Notes under the pieces: model-generated | Told to the model about the DNA's origin: nothing | The model's input: the letters and a program-made list of their open reading frames with translations, nothing else | Database searches by the model: none | Part shown: one piece after another, positions 8,494-17,160 of the stretch | How positions within the stretch are numbered: position 1 is the first letter of the stretch | Layout of the letters: each line of letters opens with the position of its first letter | NCBI RefSeq assembly: GCF_000236565.1 | Contig: NZ_AHAM01000254.1 | Location: 1-48,279 of the forward strand | DNA length: 48,279 bases | Source: Mesorhizobium alhagi CCNWXJ12-2 | Lineage (GTDB): Bacteria; Pseudomonadota; Alphaproteobacteria; Rhizobiales; Rhizobiaceae | Direction of reading: 5' to 3' | Made by a program: the position numbers and the translations under genes

Positions 8494-8954
8494 ATGACGC
8501 CGCTTTGAAATCCCGCACGCAGGACATCGTAGTCGACGAGGTTTTTCCGCATGCACCCGAGACGATCTGGACAGTGCTGACCACCGGCGAGTTGATCGGC
8601 CGCTGGCTGATGACGCCGACCGGCTTCGAGCCGAGGGAAGGCAAGCGCTTCACTTTCCAGACCAAGCCGGCGGGTGAATGGGACGGCGCCATCCATTGCC
8701 AGGTGCTGGAGGTGAGGCCCAACGAGCGCCTGGCCTTTGCCTGGAAAGGCGGGCACGAGGCAAACACCGGATACGGCTCACGGCTGGACACGGTCGTTAC
8801 ATGGATCCTTTCCAAGGTTGAAGGCGGCACGCGCCTACGCCTTGTCCATTCCGGCTTCGTCCTGCCGAAGAACGATTCCGCGTTCAAAACGATGAGCGAA
8901 GGCTGGAAGAAGGTTGTCCAGAACATCGGCGCCATCGTCGGCGAGAAGAACTGA
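8490..8954 (+). CDS. SRPBCC (AHSA1-like) domain protein
   Basis: A 154-residue protein of the START/Bet v1-like superfamily. The opening I-V-V-D-E-V-F-P-H-A-P-E-T-I-W-T-V-L-T and the W-D-G-A-I-H-C-Q-V-L-E-V-R-P-N-E-R-L-A-F-A-W segment are typical of the AHSA1 group, which forms a hydrophobic ligand pocket. AAGGAG precedes the start, and the gene overlaps arsR by four bases. ArsR/SRPBCC pairs are very common; a ligand-binding or stress role is assumed but rarely demonstrated. Confidence 0.88.
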   Translation: MNDAALKSRTQDIVVDEVFPHAPETIWTVLTTGELIGRWLMTPTGFEPREGKRFTFQTKPAGEWDGAIHCQVLEVRPNERLAFAWKGGHEANTGYGSRLDTVVTWILSKVEGGTRLRLVHSGFVLPKNDSAFKTMSEGWKKVVQNIGAIVGEKN

Positions 8955-8995
8955 CAGGCGGAATCGCCGTCAATCACCCCTACAGGAGAAAATAC

Positions 8996-9409
8996 ATGAG
9001 CGAGGCATATACCGGCGGATGCGCCTGCGGCGCGATCCGCTATGAAATCTCTGGCGAGCCGGTGGCGACGGTCGACTGCCAGTGTCGCCAATGTCAGCGT
9101 CAAACCGGCGCTGGCCACGGAGCATATCTGACCTTTTCTGGCGCTGTACAGAAGATCGAGGGCGAGGCGAAGGCCTGGGAAGTGGTTGGTGATGGCGGAA
9201 CCGTCAAAAGTTGCGCCTTCTGCGCGACGTGCGGGTCACCGGTGTATATTACATTTCCGGCCAATCCCGACATTATCGCTGTGCGTGCTGGCAGTCTCGA
9301 TGATCCGAGCCGGTACGAGCCGCAATTCGTTACCTGGCACGCTGCCGCCCACGCCTGGGATCATCTCGATCCAACCCTGCCGAAATTCGACAAGATGCCG
9401 CCGACGTGA
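8996..9409 (+). CDS. GFA family (CENP-V/GFA domain) zinc protein
   Basis: A 137-residue protein with the glutathione-dependent formaldehyde-activating enzyme fold. Zinc ligands are visible: G-G-C-A-C-G-A-I-R-Y at the N-terminus, D-C-Q-C-R-Q-C-Q-R-Q-T-G, and later C-A-F-C-A-T-C-G-S-P. The family contains many members not acting on formaldehyde, so the reaction is unassigned. It lies 41 bases after the SRPBCC gene with its own ribosome site (ACAGGAG), and could share the ArsR-controlled transcript. Confidence 0.88.
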   Translation: MSEAYTGGCACGAIRYEISGEPVATVDCQCRQCQRQTGAGHGAYLTFSGAVQKIEGEAKAWEVVGDGGTVKSCAFCATCGSPVYITFPANPDIIAVRAGSLDDPSRYEPQFVTWHAAAHAWDHLDPTLPKFDKMPPT

Positions 9410-9580
9410 ATGCGGCCTGATCTGGTTTGGCGTGTGTGACCGACCGGGCAAGACTTTGCCTTGGTCCATCGCAAGGGTGTTGTCGGAAGGCAGGCGAACG
9501 CTTTACAAAGCCGTCGGCGACTTCGGCTCGAAAGTGTTGGAGCGCATTCGCAGAGCATTGCCGGCAGCACAGGAATCACC

Positions 9581-10738
9581 ATGACCGATTTTCGAAGCCC
9601 ACCCCCCGGAGGGGCCTATCTCGGACGCGCAATGGCCGGCGGCTGGCCGCATCCGGCGGTGGTTACGGTGCGGGACGGAGAGGTGCTGGATATCACCTCG
9701 GCCATTGCGCCGACGGCCCGCGATATTTGCGAAATGGACGATCCGGCAGGGTTCGTAAAGGCTGCTCCCGGCAGAAGCGTTGGCAATCTCGACGTTATCC
9801 TTCGCAACAGCTTTCAGGAAAACCGCGATCCGGCGCTGCCTTGGCTGCTGTCGCCGGTCGACCTGCAGGCGATCAAGGCGTCGGGCGTCACCTTCGTCGT
9901 CAGCCTGCTGGAACGGGTGATCGAGGAACAGGCGCGCGGCAATCCGGAAAAGGCCGACGCAATCCGCGGCGACATTGCCAGCCTGATCGGCGACGATCTT
10001 TCCCAGCTGAAGCCGGGATCGCCGGAAGCGCTTGAGTGCAAGAAAAGGTTGGTCGAGCGTGGCGTCTGGTCGCAATATCTGGAGGTCGGCATCGGCCCCG
10101 ACGCCGAGATATTCACCAAATGCCAGCCCATGGCGTCGGTCGGATTTGGGGCTGATATCGGACTGCATCCAATATCGACCTGGAACAATCCGGAGCCGGA
10201 GATCGCCGTCATTGCTTCCAGCACGGGCAGGATCGTCGGCGCGACGCTCGGCAACGACGTCAATCTGCGCGATGTCGAGGGCCGCTCGGCGCTGCTGCTC
10301 GGCAAGGCCAAGGACAACAACGCCTCCGCCGCGCTAGGGCCGTTTATCCGCCTCTTCGACGGCACATTCTCGATGGAGGATGTGAAGCAGGCTCGCGTCG
10401 AACTCAGCGTCGAGGGCGAGGACGGGTTTTCGCTCGAAGGGGCAAGTTCGATGGCAGAGATCAGCCGTTCTCCGGAGGAACTGGTTGCCGCCGCGATGGG
10501 CCCGCACCATCAATATCCGGACGGGATCGCGCTTTATCTAGGCACGATGTTCGTGCCTTCGAAGGATCGCGGTGAAGCAGGCAAGGGCTTTACGCACAAC
10601 ATTGGTGACATCGTCACCATCAGCTCCGAAACGCTGGGAACGCTGATCAACCGCGTGAAGCTTTCGCCGGATTGCCCGCCTTGGGTCTACGGCACGAGCC
10701 ATCTCATGCGGGATCTCGCCAAGGCAAAGCTTATTTGA
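9581..10738 (+). CDS. Fumarylacetoacetate hydrolase family protein
   Basis: A 385-residue cytosolic enzyme of the FAH superfamily. The metal-binding and catalytic core is in the second half: a V-G-I-G-P-D-A-E-I-F-T-K stretch, W-N-N-P-E-P-E-I-A-V-I with the acidic metal ligands, and T-L-G-N-D-V-N-L-R-D. The start at 9581 is backed by AGGAA; an upstream extension to 9461 is not convincing. The longer class to which it belongs includes hydrolases and dehydratases of 2-oxo acids (sugar-acid or aromatic breakdown). It has no obvious operon partner, so I leave the substrate open. Confidence 0.85.
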   Translation: MTDFRSPPPGGAYLGRAMAGGWPHPAVVTVRDGEVLDITSAIAPTARDICEMDDPAGFVKAAPGRSVGNLDVILRNSFQENRDPALPWLLSPVDLQAIKASGVTFVVSLLERVIEEQARGNPEKADAIRGDIASLIGDDLSQLKPGSPEALECKKRLVERGVWSQYLEVGIGPDAEIFTKCQPMASVGFGADIGLHPISTWNNPEPEIAVIASSTGRIVGATLGNDVNLRDVEGRSALLLGKAKDNNASAALGPFIRLFDGTFSMEDVKQARVELSVEGEDGFSLEGASSMAEISRSPEELVAAAMGPHHQYPDGIALYLGTMFVPSKDRGEAGKGFTHNIGDIVTISSETLGTLINRVKLSPDCPPWVYGTSHLMRDLAKAKLI

Positions 10739-10929
10739 GCGCGCTGCAGGGGCAGGCAGATAGCCAGACCGGCCCGGCGGGTGTCCTGCCGCGCGAATTG
10801 CGGATGGCTTGAAAATGTCAGGAGAGGCATTTCGGAAGCTGACCAGCCATTGCAAAGCTGATATATGCGTCGGCTCGCCGCAGCCCCAGCGTGTGTGAAC
10901 AGCCTTTTTCAATTGCCGGATCGATCGCC

Positions 10930-11940
10930 ATGAACGATTTTTCTCCTGCAAGGATTCCGATCGCCTTCACCGAGATCACGCCCGCCATTTCCGCCCGCGG
11001 CCTGGTGAAGACCTTCGGCCAGGTGCGCGCGGTTGACGGCATCGATCTCGATGTGCCGCGCGGAATGATTTTCGCCATCCTGGGTCCGAACGGCGCCGGC
11101 AAGACCACTCTGATGCGCATGCTCGCCACGCTGTCCCGCCCGGACGCCGGCTCGGCCACGGTCATGGGCCACGATATCGTGCAGGCTCCGCACGAGGTCC
11201 GCGCCGCGATAGCCATGACAGGGCAGTTCGCCTCGCTCGATGAGGATCTTACCGGCCGCGAAAATCTTGTCCTCCTCGCTCGCCTGTGGGGCTTTCGCGG
11301 CCGCGCCGCAAAAAGCCGGGCCAATGATCTGCTCTCCGCCTTCGGCCTGTCCGAAGCGGCGACGAAGCAGGTGAAGGACTATTCGGGCGGCATGCGGCGC
11401 AGGCTCGACATCGCTGCGTCGCTGATCGTCACTCCGGGCGTCCTGTTCCTGGACGAACCCACCACCGGCCTAGATCCGAATGCTCGCAAGGATGTTTGGG
11501 GCATGATCCGCGGGCTCGCGGGCTCCGGCGTGACAATCCTGCTCACGACCCAATATCTCGAGGAGGCCGATCAGCTTGCGGCGCGCATAGCCGTCATCGA
11601 CCACGGCCGGAAGATCGCCGAAGGCACCAGCCGCGAGTTGAAGGCTGCCACCGGCTCCGGCTTCCTCCATGTCGCTATTTCCGATCCGGCGCGGCTCGAC
11701 GAGGCGGCGGGCATGCTGGAGCGGCGGCTGCAAAATCCTGTCCAGCGCAGCACCGAGGGCGCGCAACTCTCGGTCATGGCCGGCACCGCGAAAGCGGCCA
11801 ATGAAGCGCTCGCCGAACTGGTTGCCAGCGGCATCGAACTGTCCGATTTCTCCATGGGCCAGCCGAGCCTCGACGAAGTCTTCTTCGCCCTGACCGGCCA
11901 GCCAAGTTCGGCCAACAGCCACGAGGACGCCAAGATATGA
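10930..11940 (+). CDS. ABC exporter ATP-binding protein, DrrA-like
   Basis: A 336-residue ATPase. Walker A is G-P-N-G-A-G-K-T-T (residues 52-60), the Q-loop sits in A-M-T-G-Q-F-A-S-L-D-E-D-L-T-G-R-E-N, the signature is Y-S-G-G-M-R-R-R-L-D, Walker B is V-L-F-L-D-E-P-T-T-G-L-D, and the switch His is replaced by Gln (L-L-T-T-Q-Y-L-E-E-A-D), as in DrrA daunorubicin-resistance ATPases. The C-terminal 100 residues are the DrrA accessory domain. It overlaps the permease gene by ATGA. The start is uncertain: an in-frame GTG at 10891 also exists. The exported compound is unknown. Confidence 0.9.
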   Translation: MNDFSPARIPIAFTEITPAISARGLVKTFGQVRAVDGIDLDVPRGMIFAILGPNGAGKTTLMRMLATLSRPDAGSATVMGHDIVQAPHEVRAAIAMTGQFASLDEDLTGRENLVLLARLWGFRGRAAKSRANDLLSAFGLSEAATKQVKDYSGGMRRRLDIAASLIVTPGVLFLDEPTTGLDPNARKDVWGMIRGLAGSGVTILLTTQYLEEADQLAARIAVIDHGRKIAEGTSRELKAATGSGFLHVAISDPARLDEAAGMLERRLQNPVQRSTEGAQLSVMAGTAKAANEALAELVASGIELSDFSMGQPSLDEVFFALTGQPSSANSHEDAKI

Positions 11941-12743
11941 GCGACGTCACCTCTCTTGGGCGGTTGCCCAGGGTCGCCCGGCCGGCCCCACCATCGGCCG
12001 TGTCCAACGCGCTCGTGTTCGGCTGGCGCGCTGTGCTGAAATTCAAGCATGTACCCGAGCAGCTCTTCGATCTGGTGATGACACCGATCATGTTCACGCT
12101 GCTCTTCACTTTCGTCTTCGGCGGCGCGCTTGCGGGTTCGCCCGCAGAGTACCTGCAGTTCTTCCTGCCCGGCATTCTGGTCCAGACCGTTGTGTTCAAC
12201 GCCGTCTATTCGGGCATGGGTTTGTCGACCGACTTGGGCAAGGGCCTGTTCGACCGCTTTCGCTCGCTGCCGATCTGGCCGCTCTCGCCGTTCGCCGGCC
12301 TGATGGTGGGTGACATCCTGCGCCATCTGATCGCCGCGTCGATCATCCTCACCATCGGTCTCATGCTCGGCTACAGGCCCGAGGCGGGCTTTTTCGGTGT
12401 TCTCGCGGCATTCGCCATGCTGGTCGCCATTGGCTTCGGCATGGGCTGGGTGTTCATCGTACTCGGCCTTTTGATCCGCACGCCGACCACGGTGATGACG
12501 CTGGGCTTCACATTCCTGTTCCCGCTCGTCTTCGCCTCGAACATCATGGTCGATCCAGCGACGATGCCCGACTGGCTGCGCGCCTTTGTCGACGTCAATC
12601 CGGTGTCGCTGATGACCACCGCGCTGCGCGGGCTGATGGGCGGTGGGGCGACATTGGGCCAGATCGCGCTGGCGCTGATCGCGCCGGTGGCGCTGACCGC
12701 GATTCTCGCGCCAACGACACTGTGGCTATACCTTAGAAGGTAG
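11937..12743 (+). CDS. ABC-2 type exporter permease, DrrB-like
   Basis: A 268-residue membrane protein with six predicted hydrophobic segments, of the ABC-2 type. Family marks are F-K-H-V-P-E-Q-L-F-D-L-V-M-T-P-I-M-F-T-L-L-F near the N-terminus and V-F-A-S-N-I-M-V-D-P near 200, followed by W-L-R-A-F-V-D-V-N-P-V-S. It overlaps the ATPase gene by four bases, so the two form one exporter acting on a drug, lipid or other hydrophobic compound. Confidence 0.9.
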   Translation: MSDVTSLGRLPRVARPAPPSAVSNALVFGWRAVLKFKHVPEQLFDLVMTPIMFTLLFTFVFGGALAGSPAEYLQFFLPGILVQTVVFNAVYSGMGLSTDLGKGLFDRFRSLPIWPLSPFAGLMVGDILRHLIAASIILTIGLMLGYRPEAGFFGVLAAFAMLVAIGFGMGWVFIVLGLLIRTPTTVMTLGFTFLFPLVFASNIMVDPATMPDWLRAFVDVNPVSLMTTALRGLMGGGATLGQIALALIAPVALTAILAPTTLWLYLRR

Positions 12744-12910
12744 AAGCCGGGCGGCTGCCCTGACAGGCAAGTCGAGCCCTGCCGGCGGATCCGTTGAAGC
12801 CGACTACCCCACAAGTCACAGAGCTGCCGCCTCGTCGCCCTACTCGGAACCAATTTCCGTGCGGTTGATTGGGCACAGGACGGGACTGCCACAACGGAGA
12901 AATCTTGACG

Positions 12911-14866
12911 ATGAAACGCCAACCAAGGATTCTGGCGGGAACGGCGCTTGGGCTGTTGATGGCCTGCGGATCGGCCGCCGCCATGCCTTTGCATGCCGGC
13001 AGCCCGCAAATCCGGTCGATTGCCGGTCATAACACCGCTCCGTTGATTCTCGCGCAAGGCGAAGGAAGCCGGGGCGCTGAAGTTCTCAAGAAAAGACGGG
13101 CCGAGCGCGCCGAGAAGAAAGCCCGAGAGGCCTCTGAAGAAGCCGGGCGCGAGGCTGAGAAGAAGAGCGAGCAGGCCGAGAGGCGCCGCGAGAAAGCAGA
13201 ATCCGACGCGGCGAGGAAGCGTGAGGCTGAGGCCGGCGCTGCCAAGAAACGACAGGCTGAAGCCGCTGCCGAGAAAAGGCGTCGGGCGTCCGAGGAAGCG
13301 GCTCGCCAGGCCGGGAAAAAGCAGGAGCAGGCCGAGAGGCGCCGCGAGAAAGCCGAGTCGGACGCCGCGAGGAAGCGCGAGGCCGAGGCCGGCGCGGCCA
13401 GGAAGCGCCAGGCCGAAGCTGCCGCCGAGAGGAAGCGTCGGGCAGAGAGGGATGCGGCCGAGAATGCAGTTCGCCAGGCTGAGAAGAGAAGCGAGCAGGC
13501 CGAGAAGCGTCGGGAAAAAGCCGAAGCCGATGCGGCCAGGAAAGCGCAAGCTGCCCGAGACGCAGCCGAGCAGGCCGCTCGCCGCAGGCAGGCCGAATCC
13601 GAGGAGGCTTCGGAGCGCGAGCGCCGCGTGCGCCGCGACCGCGAAATTGTCGTCGAGGAGCCTCGGGGCGAAGACGAGCCACGGCGAGTCAGGCGCGCCC
13701 GCGAGGCGGAGGAGAGGCGTGTTCGCGAGCGCCAGGCGCGGGAGCGGGATGACGATCGCGACGAGGTCACGGAGTCCGACGGCGAAATTCAGGAGCGCCG
13801 CGCCCAAAGGCGCCTTTTCGACAGCGCCAAGGAGCGGCGGAACGCGCGCCGCGACCGCGAAGTCGACGAGGTCGAGATCCGGCCATTGCCCAGAAACGAC
13901 CGCGATGCCCAGCGCGAAACGATCGCCCGTCAGGTGAGGCCCTTCATCGATGAGGACGGCGTGCGCATCGAACGCCGCGAGCGCCGCCGCGAACGGCGGC
14001 CCGAAGGCGCCGAGATCCTGCGCGAGATGGGCGACCGCCTGATCCTGCAGTTCGGCGACCAGGTTCTGGTCGAAAGCGACGACCGCCGGCGGCTGTCCCG
14101 CGGCGCGCGCGAGGTCTATACCGAGGAGTTGCGCAACGGCCGCACCCGCGAGACGATCATCCGCCCCAACGGCACGCGCATCGTCACTATTCGCAACGTC
14201 TATGGCGACGTCATCCGCCGCTCCCGCTTCACGCCGGACGGCTACGAGCAGGTGCTGTCCTATGTCGACGAGTCCGACTATGACCGACTGCGCGACTGGC
14301 GCGATCCGGGGCTCGATCTGCCTCCGATCAGGATCGACATTCCCGAGGACGAGTACATTCTCGACGCTTCCGGCGGCTACGGCGCCGACGACTATTACGC
14401 GTTCCTCGACCAGCCGCCGGTCGAGCAGGTCCAGCGGCTCTATTCGGTGGACGAGGTCAAGCGCTCGGCACGTGTGCGCGATATCACCCGCCGGGTCGAT
14501 CTCGACACGATCACCTTCGAGTTCGGCTCGGCTTCCATTGCGGAGTCCGAGATCGTGCGGCTGGAGGGCCTCGCCAATGCGATGGACCGCATGCTCAAGG
14601 AAAATCCGGCCGAGACGTTCCTGATCGAGGGCCACACCGACGCGGTCGGCTCGAATCTCGCCAATCTTGCGCTGTCGGACCGCCGCGCCGAGGCGGTCGC
14701 GCTGGCGCTGACGGATGTTTTCGGCCTGCCGCCGGAAAATCTCACCACGCAAGGCTATGGCGAGGAGTATCTGAAGATCGATACGGATGAGCCCGAGCGG
14801 GAGAACCGCCGCGTCGCCGTCCGCCGGATCACGCCGCTGGTCGCTCCGGTGGCGAGCGCGGATTGA
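12911..14866 (+). CDS. OmpA family protein with long charged repeat region
   Basis: A 651-residue envelope protein. Residues 1-27 are a signal peptide. About residues 55-330 are extremely rich in Glu, Arg, Lys and Ala and carry three imperfect copies of a roughly 50-residue unit (E-Q-A-E-R-R-R-E-K-A-E-S-D-A-A-R-K-R and so on), predicted to form a long coiled coil or single alpha helix. Residues 370-500 are a region seen in related rhizobial proteins that I cannot name. The C-terminal 115 residues are an OmpA peptidoglycan-binding domain: F-E-F-G-S-A-S-I, E-G-H-T-D-A-V-G-S, L-S-D-R-R-A-E-A-V and the final E-R-E-N-R-R-V-A-V-R-R. It probably links outer membrane or periplasmic partners to the wall. 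ATG 12911 has GGAG upstream. Confidence 0.88.
   Translation: MKRQPRILAGTALGLLMACGSAAAMPLHAGSPQIRSIAGHNTAPLILAQGEGSRGAEVLKKRRAERAEKKAREASEEAGREAEKKSEQAERRREKAESDAARKREAEAGAAKKRQAEAAAEKRRRASEEAARQAGKKQEQAERRREKAESDAARKREAEAGAARKRQAEAAAERKRRAERDAAENAVRQAEKRSEQAEKRREKAEADAARKAQAARDAAEQAARRRQAESEEASERERRVRRDREIVVEEPRGEDEPRRVRRAREAEERRVRERQARERDDDRDEVTESDGEIQERRAQRRLFDSAKERRNARRDREVDEVEIRPLPRNDRDAQRETIARQVRPFIDEDGVRIERRERRRERRPEGAEILREMGDRLILQFGDQVLVESDDRRRLSRGAREVYTEELRNGRTRETIIRPNGTRIVTIRNVYGDVIRRSRFTPDGYEQVLSYVDESDYDRLRDWRDPGLDLPPIRIDIPEDEYILDASGGYGADDYYAFLDQPPVEQVQRLYSVDEVKRSARVRDITRRVDLDTITFEFGSASIAESEIVRLEGLANAMDRMLKENPAETFLIEGHTDAVGSNLANLALSDRRAEAVALALTDVFGLPPENLTTQGYGEEYLKIDTDEPERENRRVAVRRITPLVAPVASAD
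13120..13590 (+). repeat. Intragenic degenerate tandem repeat in the OmpA-family gene
   Basis: The DNA encoding the charged region contains about three degenerate direct copies of a unit near 150 bases (for example GAGCAGGCCGAGAGGCGCCG at about 13168 and 13326, and a diverged form near 13495). Such repeats may vary in number between strains. Confidence 0.6.
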
Positions 14867-14996
14867 CGCGGCCGCGGCGACCGCGCCTTCGTTACTCCTT
14901 GAGGCGAGGGGCGGCTGCGCAGCGCGCATCGGGCATCCGTCTGGTTTTGGCACAAGTTTCTCCGTTGCCACGCTGCGTTTCCGCCCTGGCTGTTGT

Positions 14997-15034
14997 CCTT
15001 CGACCCTTCGACAAGCTCAGGGTGAGGTCGAAGG
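14997..15034. repeat. REP-like palindromic element
   Basis: CCTTCGACC (14997-15005) pairs with GGTCGAAGG (15026-15034), and the inner ACCCT pairs with AGGGT, leaving a two-base bulge and a loop with TTCGACAAGCTC. The CTTCGACAAGCTCAGG core is, from memory, a very common dispersed palindrome in alphaproteobacterial genomes. It may also act as the terminator for the OmpA-family gene. Confidence 0.65.
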
Positions 15035-15139
15035 GGTGGTCGGGAAGCGGGGCGCTTGGCCGAGCCTTCCGAAACTAAAATACGTGGCGCGACTTTCGCG
15101 CCCCGCCGGCGATTTCTGTCCCCGTCCGTTCCGCTGCGC

Positions 15140-15350
15140 CCTTAAAACCTTTCGGCTTTCGGGGCCTGTGTGCTCCTCCAGCACGCCGGGACCGTAGTGT
15201 CCCGAGGGGAACCCTTGGACGGAGCCTCCCCGGCCCCATGGCTTCGTCGGCCATGGAACGGAAGCGCCGGTCCTTCCCCGCTGTCGAACGACTCCGGAGC
15301 GTTCCCGGCAGGAAGGACGCCGAGGATTATGCGGGGGCGACAGGGGGTGT
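15140..15350. ncRNA. Candidate structured RNA or structured dispersed repeat
   Basis: Hairpins follow each other closely: GTGTGCT/AGCACGC (15168-15186), CGGGAC/GTCCCG with a hexaloop (15187-15204), AGGG/CCCT (15205-15215), CCATGGC/GCCATGG (15236-15256), and GTCCTTCC (15270-15277) closing on GGAAGGAC (15311-15318). The density is far above that of other gaps in this window. No known RNA family was recognised and the strand is undecided; an inserted repeat is the alternative. Confidence 0.35.
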
Positions 15351-15476
15351 GAACAAATTGTCCGCATTTTTCGCCACAGCCATTGAAATCACAGAGTTAT
15401 TTCTGCTTCAGCCGGGTGGTCTATCCACGAAGAGGGCAGCCATCCGACGAACCTGCGTGAATATCGCAGCTTGAGC

Positions 15477-16142
15477 ATGTTCCTGCTTTGTTCTAAAAAT
15501 ATGCAGACGCGGAACGAAATCGGGAGCATCCCTGTGCGGAAAGCCGCATTCAGTCGCGCCGCAAATGCCTGGCAACCGGCCTTGCCGGGCCTGGAGATCA
15601 GGCGGCTCGACAATATCTTCTTCGCGGTCTGTCCCGAAGAGGCGGCCGCCACTCAGATCCACGACATAGCCAAATCGATAGGCGTGGAATTTGGGTTGCG
15701 CGGCCGTCTGCTCGACAGATTGTGTCTGCACCTCACGCTGCACGGCCTCGGCGAATTCGAAGGCCTGCCGCGATCCAGGATCGCGCAGGCAAACGATGCC
15801 GCACGCTCCATATCGATGCCGGCCTTCGATGTCGGTTTCGACCGCGCCATGAGCTTCGGCACCAACGGTCAAAACCGCCCTCTGGTCCTGAGGGGAAGCG
15901 TCGGCCACGCCGAGCTTCGCCGGCTGCATCGGCTGCTCGGCGAGGCGATGCGGAGGGTGGGACTTGGTAAGAGGTTGCGAAAGTCGTTCACGCCGCATGT
16001 GACGATGCTCTACGATTCCCGCAGCGTCGCCGAAAGGACTGTGCCGCCTGTGCGCTGGACGGTGCGCGAATTCGTCCTCATCCACAGCCCGCAAGGCCAC
16101 TCACGCCACCATCATCTCGGCCGGTGGGAGTTGCGTGGGTGA
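15477..16142 (+). CDS. 2'-5' RNA ligase/LigT-like phosphoesterase family protein
   Basis: About 221 residues with the two HxT/S-type motifs of the 2H phosphoesterase superfamily: L-H-L-T-L-H in the first half and F-T-P-H-V-T-M-L-Y in the second. These two histidines form the active site of RNA 2',3'-cyclic phosphodiesterase (ThpR/LigT) enzymes. The first 50 residues are not family-like and the start is uncertain: ATG 15477 lacks a ribosome site, while GTG 15534 has GGGAG eight bases upstream and may be the true start. It converges on the LysR gene with one base between the stops. Confidence 0.82.
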   Translation: MFLLCSKNMQTRNEIGSIPVRKAAFSRAANAWQPALPGLEIRRLDNIFFAVCPEEAAATQIHDIAKSIGVEFGLRGRLLDRLCLHLTLHGLGEFEGLPRSRIAQANDAARSISMPAFDVGFDRAMSFGTNGQNRPLVLRGSVGHAELRRLHRLLGEAMRRVGLGKRLRKSFTPHVTMLYDSRSVAERTVPPVRWTVREFVLIHSPQGHSRHHHLGRWELRG

Positions 16143-16143
16143 G

Positions 16144-17064
16144 TTATAGCCCGGCCCGAAACGCCGGCGGGGCGCGCTCGGCCAAGAAGTCGAGCAGTGC
16201 GCGGACCCGCGCGGGAAGTGGGCCGCCCTGGCCGAGATAGACGGCGTGGACTTCTTCGAGATCGCCGGGATTGCAGTCTTCGAGCACCGGTTGGAGCCGG
16301 CCGGCGCGGATGTCCTCGCGCACCGCGAAGGCGGCGAGCCGCGCGAGGCCGACGCCCGCAACGGCCATGACGCGCAGCGCTTCGCCGTCGCTCGTCTGGA
16401 TGTTTCCGACCGCCGGAAGCGGGATCACTTGCCCGCCGCTTGCCAGCGGCCAGCCCTCGATGGCGCGCGAATAGCAGAAACCGAGCCGGTTGTGTTTTTC
16501 CAACTCGGCGACTGTTTTAGGCTCTCCGGCGCGCGCGAGATATGAAGGCGCTCCGACGATCATCATTCGCGTCGCGCCGAGCTTGCGCGCGATCAGGCTG
16601 GAACTCTTGAGCGGACCGGCGCGAACCGCCACGTCCATGCGCTCTTCCATCAAATCGATCACCGCGTCGGTCTGCACGATGTCGAGCGAGACATCGGGAT
16701 AGCGGGCGAGGAATTCGGGCAGAAGCGGCGCCAGGATGTGGGTGCTGAAGGAGGCGTTGGTGTTAAGGCGGATGCGGCCGACCGGCCGGTCGCCCGAAGC
16801 AGCGGCGCGCTCCGCCTCGTCGATGTCGGCCAGAATGCGTGTGGCGCGGTCGAAAAAGGCCGAGCCTTCCGGCGTCAGTTGCAGCTTCCTTGTCGAGCGG
16901 TTGACCAGCCGCGCGCCGAGACGCCCTTCCAGGCGCGCGATCAGCTTGCTCACGGCCGATGGCGTCATCCGGAAGGCGCGCGCGGCCGCCGAGAATCCAC
17001 CCAATTCGACGACCCGCACGAACACATCCATCTCGCCTGAGCGGTTGATCTCCAGTCGAGCCAT
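16144..17064 (-). CDS. LysR family transcriptional regulator
   Basis: A 306-residue regulator. Residues 10-70 are the LysR helix-turn-helix (M-D-V-F-V-R-V-V-E-L-G-G-F-S-A-A-A-R, then T-P-S-A-V-S-K-L-I-A-R-L-E). Residues 95-300 are the periplasmic-binding-like effector domain with G-R-I-R-L-N and D-V-A-V-R-A-G-P-L. It belongs to the CrgA-like group commonly divergent from oxidoreductases, as here with the aldo/keto reductase 96 bases away, which it probably controls along with itself. The inducer is unknown. Confidence 0.9.
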   Translation of the reverse strand: MARLEINRSGEMDVFVRVVELGGFSAAARAFRMTPSAVSKLIARLEGRLGARLVNRSTRKLQLTPEGSAFFDRATRILADIDEAERAAASGDRPVGRIRLNTNASFSTHILAPLLPEFLARYPDVSLDIVQTDAVIDLMEERMDVAVRAGPLKSSSLIARKLGATRMMIVGAPSYLARAGEPKTVAELEKHNRLGFCYSRAIEGWPLASGGQVIPLPAVGNIQTSDGEALRVMAVAGVGLARLAAFAVREDIRAGRLQPVLEDCNPGDLEEVHAVYLGQGGPLPARVRALLDFLAERAPPAFRAGL

Positions 17065-17068
17065 GATG

Positions 17069-17084
17069 ACTTCAACTCACAAGT
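17069..17084. promoter_or_regulatory. Small dyad in the lysR/aldo-keto reductase intergenic region
   Basis: ACTT (17069-17072), eight bases, AAGT (17081-17084), five bases before the LysR start codon on its upstream side. Short dyads in a divergent LysR promoter are candidate LysR boxes, but this one lacks a clear T-N11-A motif. Confidence 0.25.
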
Positions 17085-17160
17085 GCTGTTCTTGCCGATG
17101 GTCTAGCTCATCATCCGCGGCGCGTCCATCTAGAGGCGACCAGCAAATCGGAGACACATC

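Larger units (their letters stand above)
14867..15476. other. 600-base gene-free region with palindromes
   Basis: No conserved coding sequence is supported. It holds a REP-like palindrome (14997-15034) and a hairpin-rich block (about 15140-15350). Several open frames on both strands run through the block, but none has a convincing start or protein-like composition. Confidence 0.6.

Noticed and set aside
12911-14866. CRISPR-like or tandem repeat array
   Set aside because: The repeats are degenerate, in frame and coding for a charged helix; no unique spacers of constant length occur.
12371-14971. Open frame of 866 codons on the minus strand
   Set aside because: It is antisense to the OmpA-family gene and the DrrB-like permease; the length comes from the GC-rich codon bias and the translation is not protein-like.
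15017-15367. Open frames on both strands in the hairpin-rich gap
   Set aside because: No ribosome site, no known family and low-quality composition; the palindromes explain the region better, though I cannot fully exclude a small protein.
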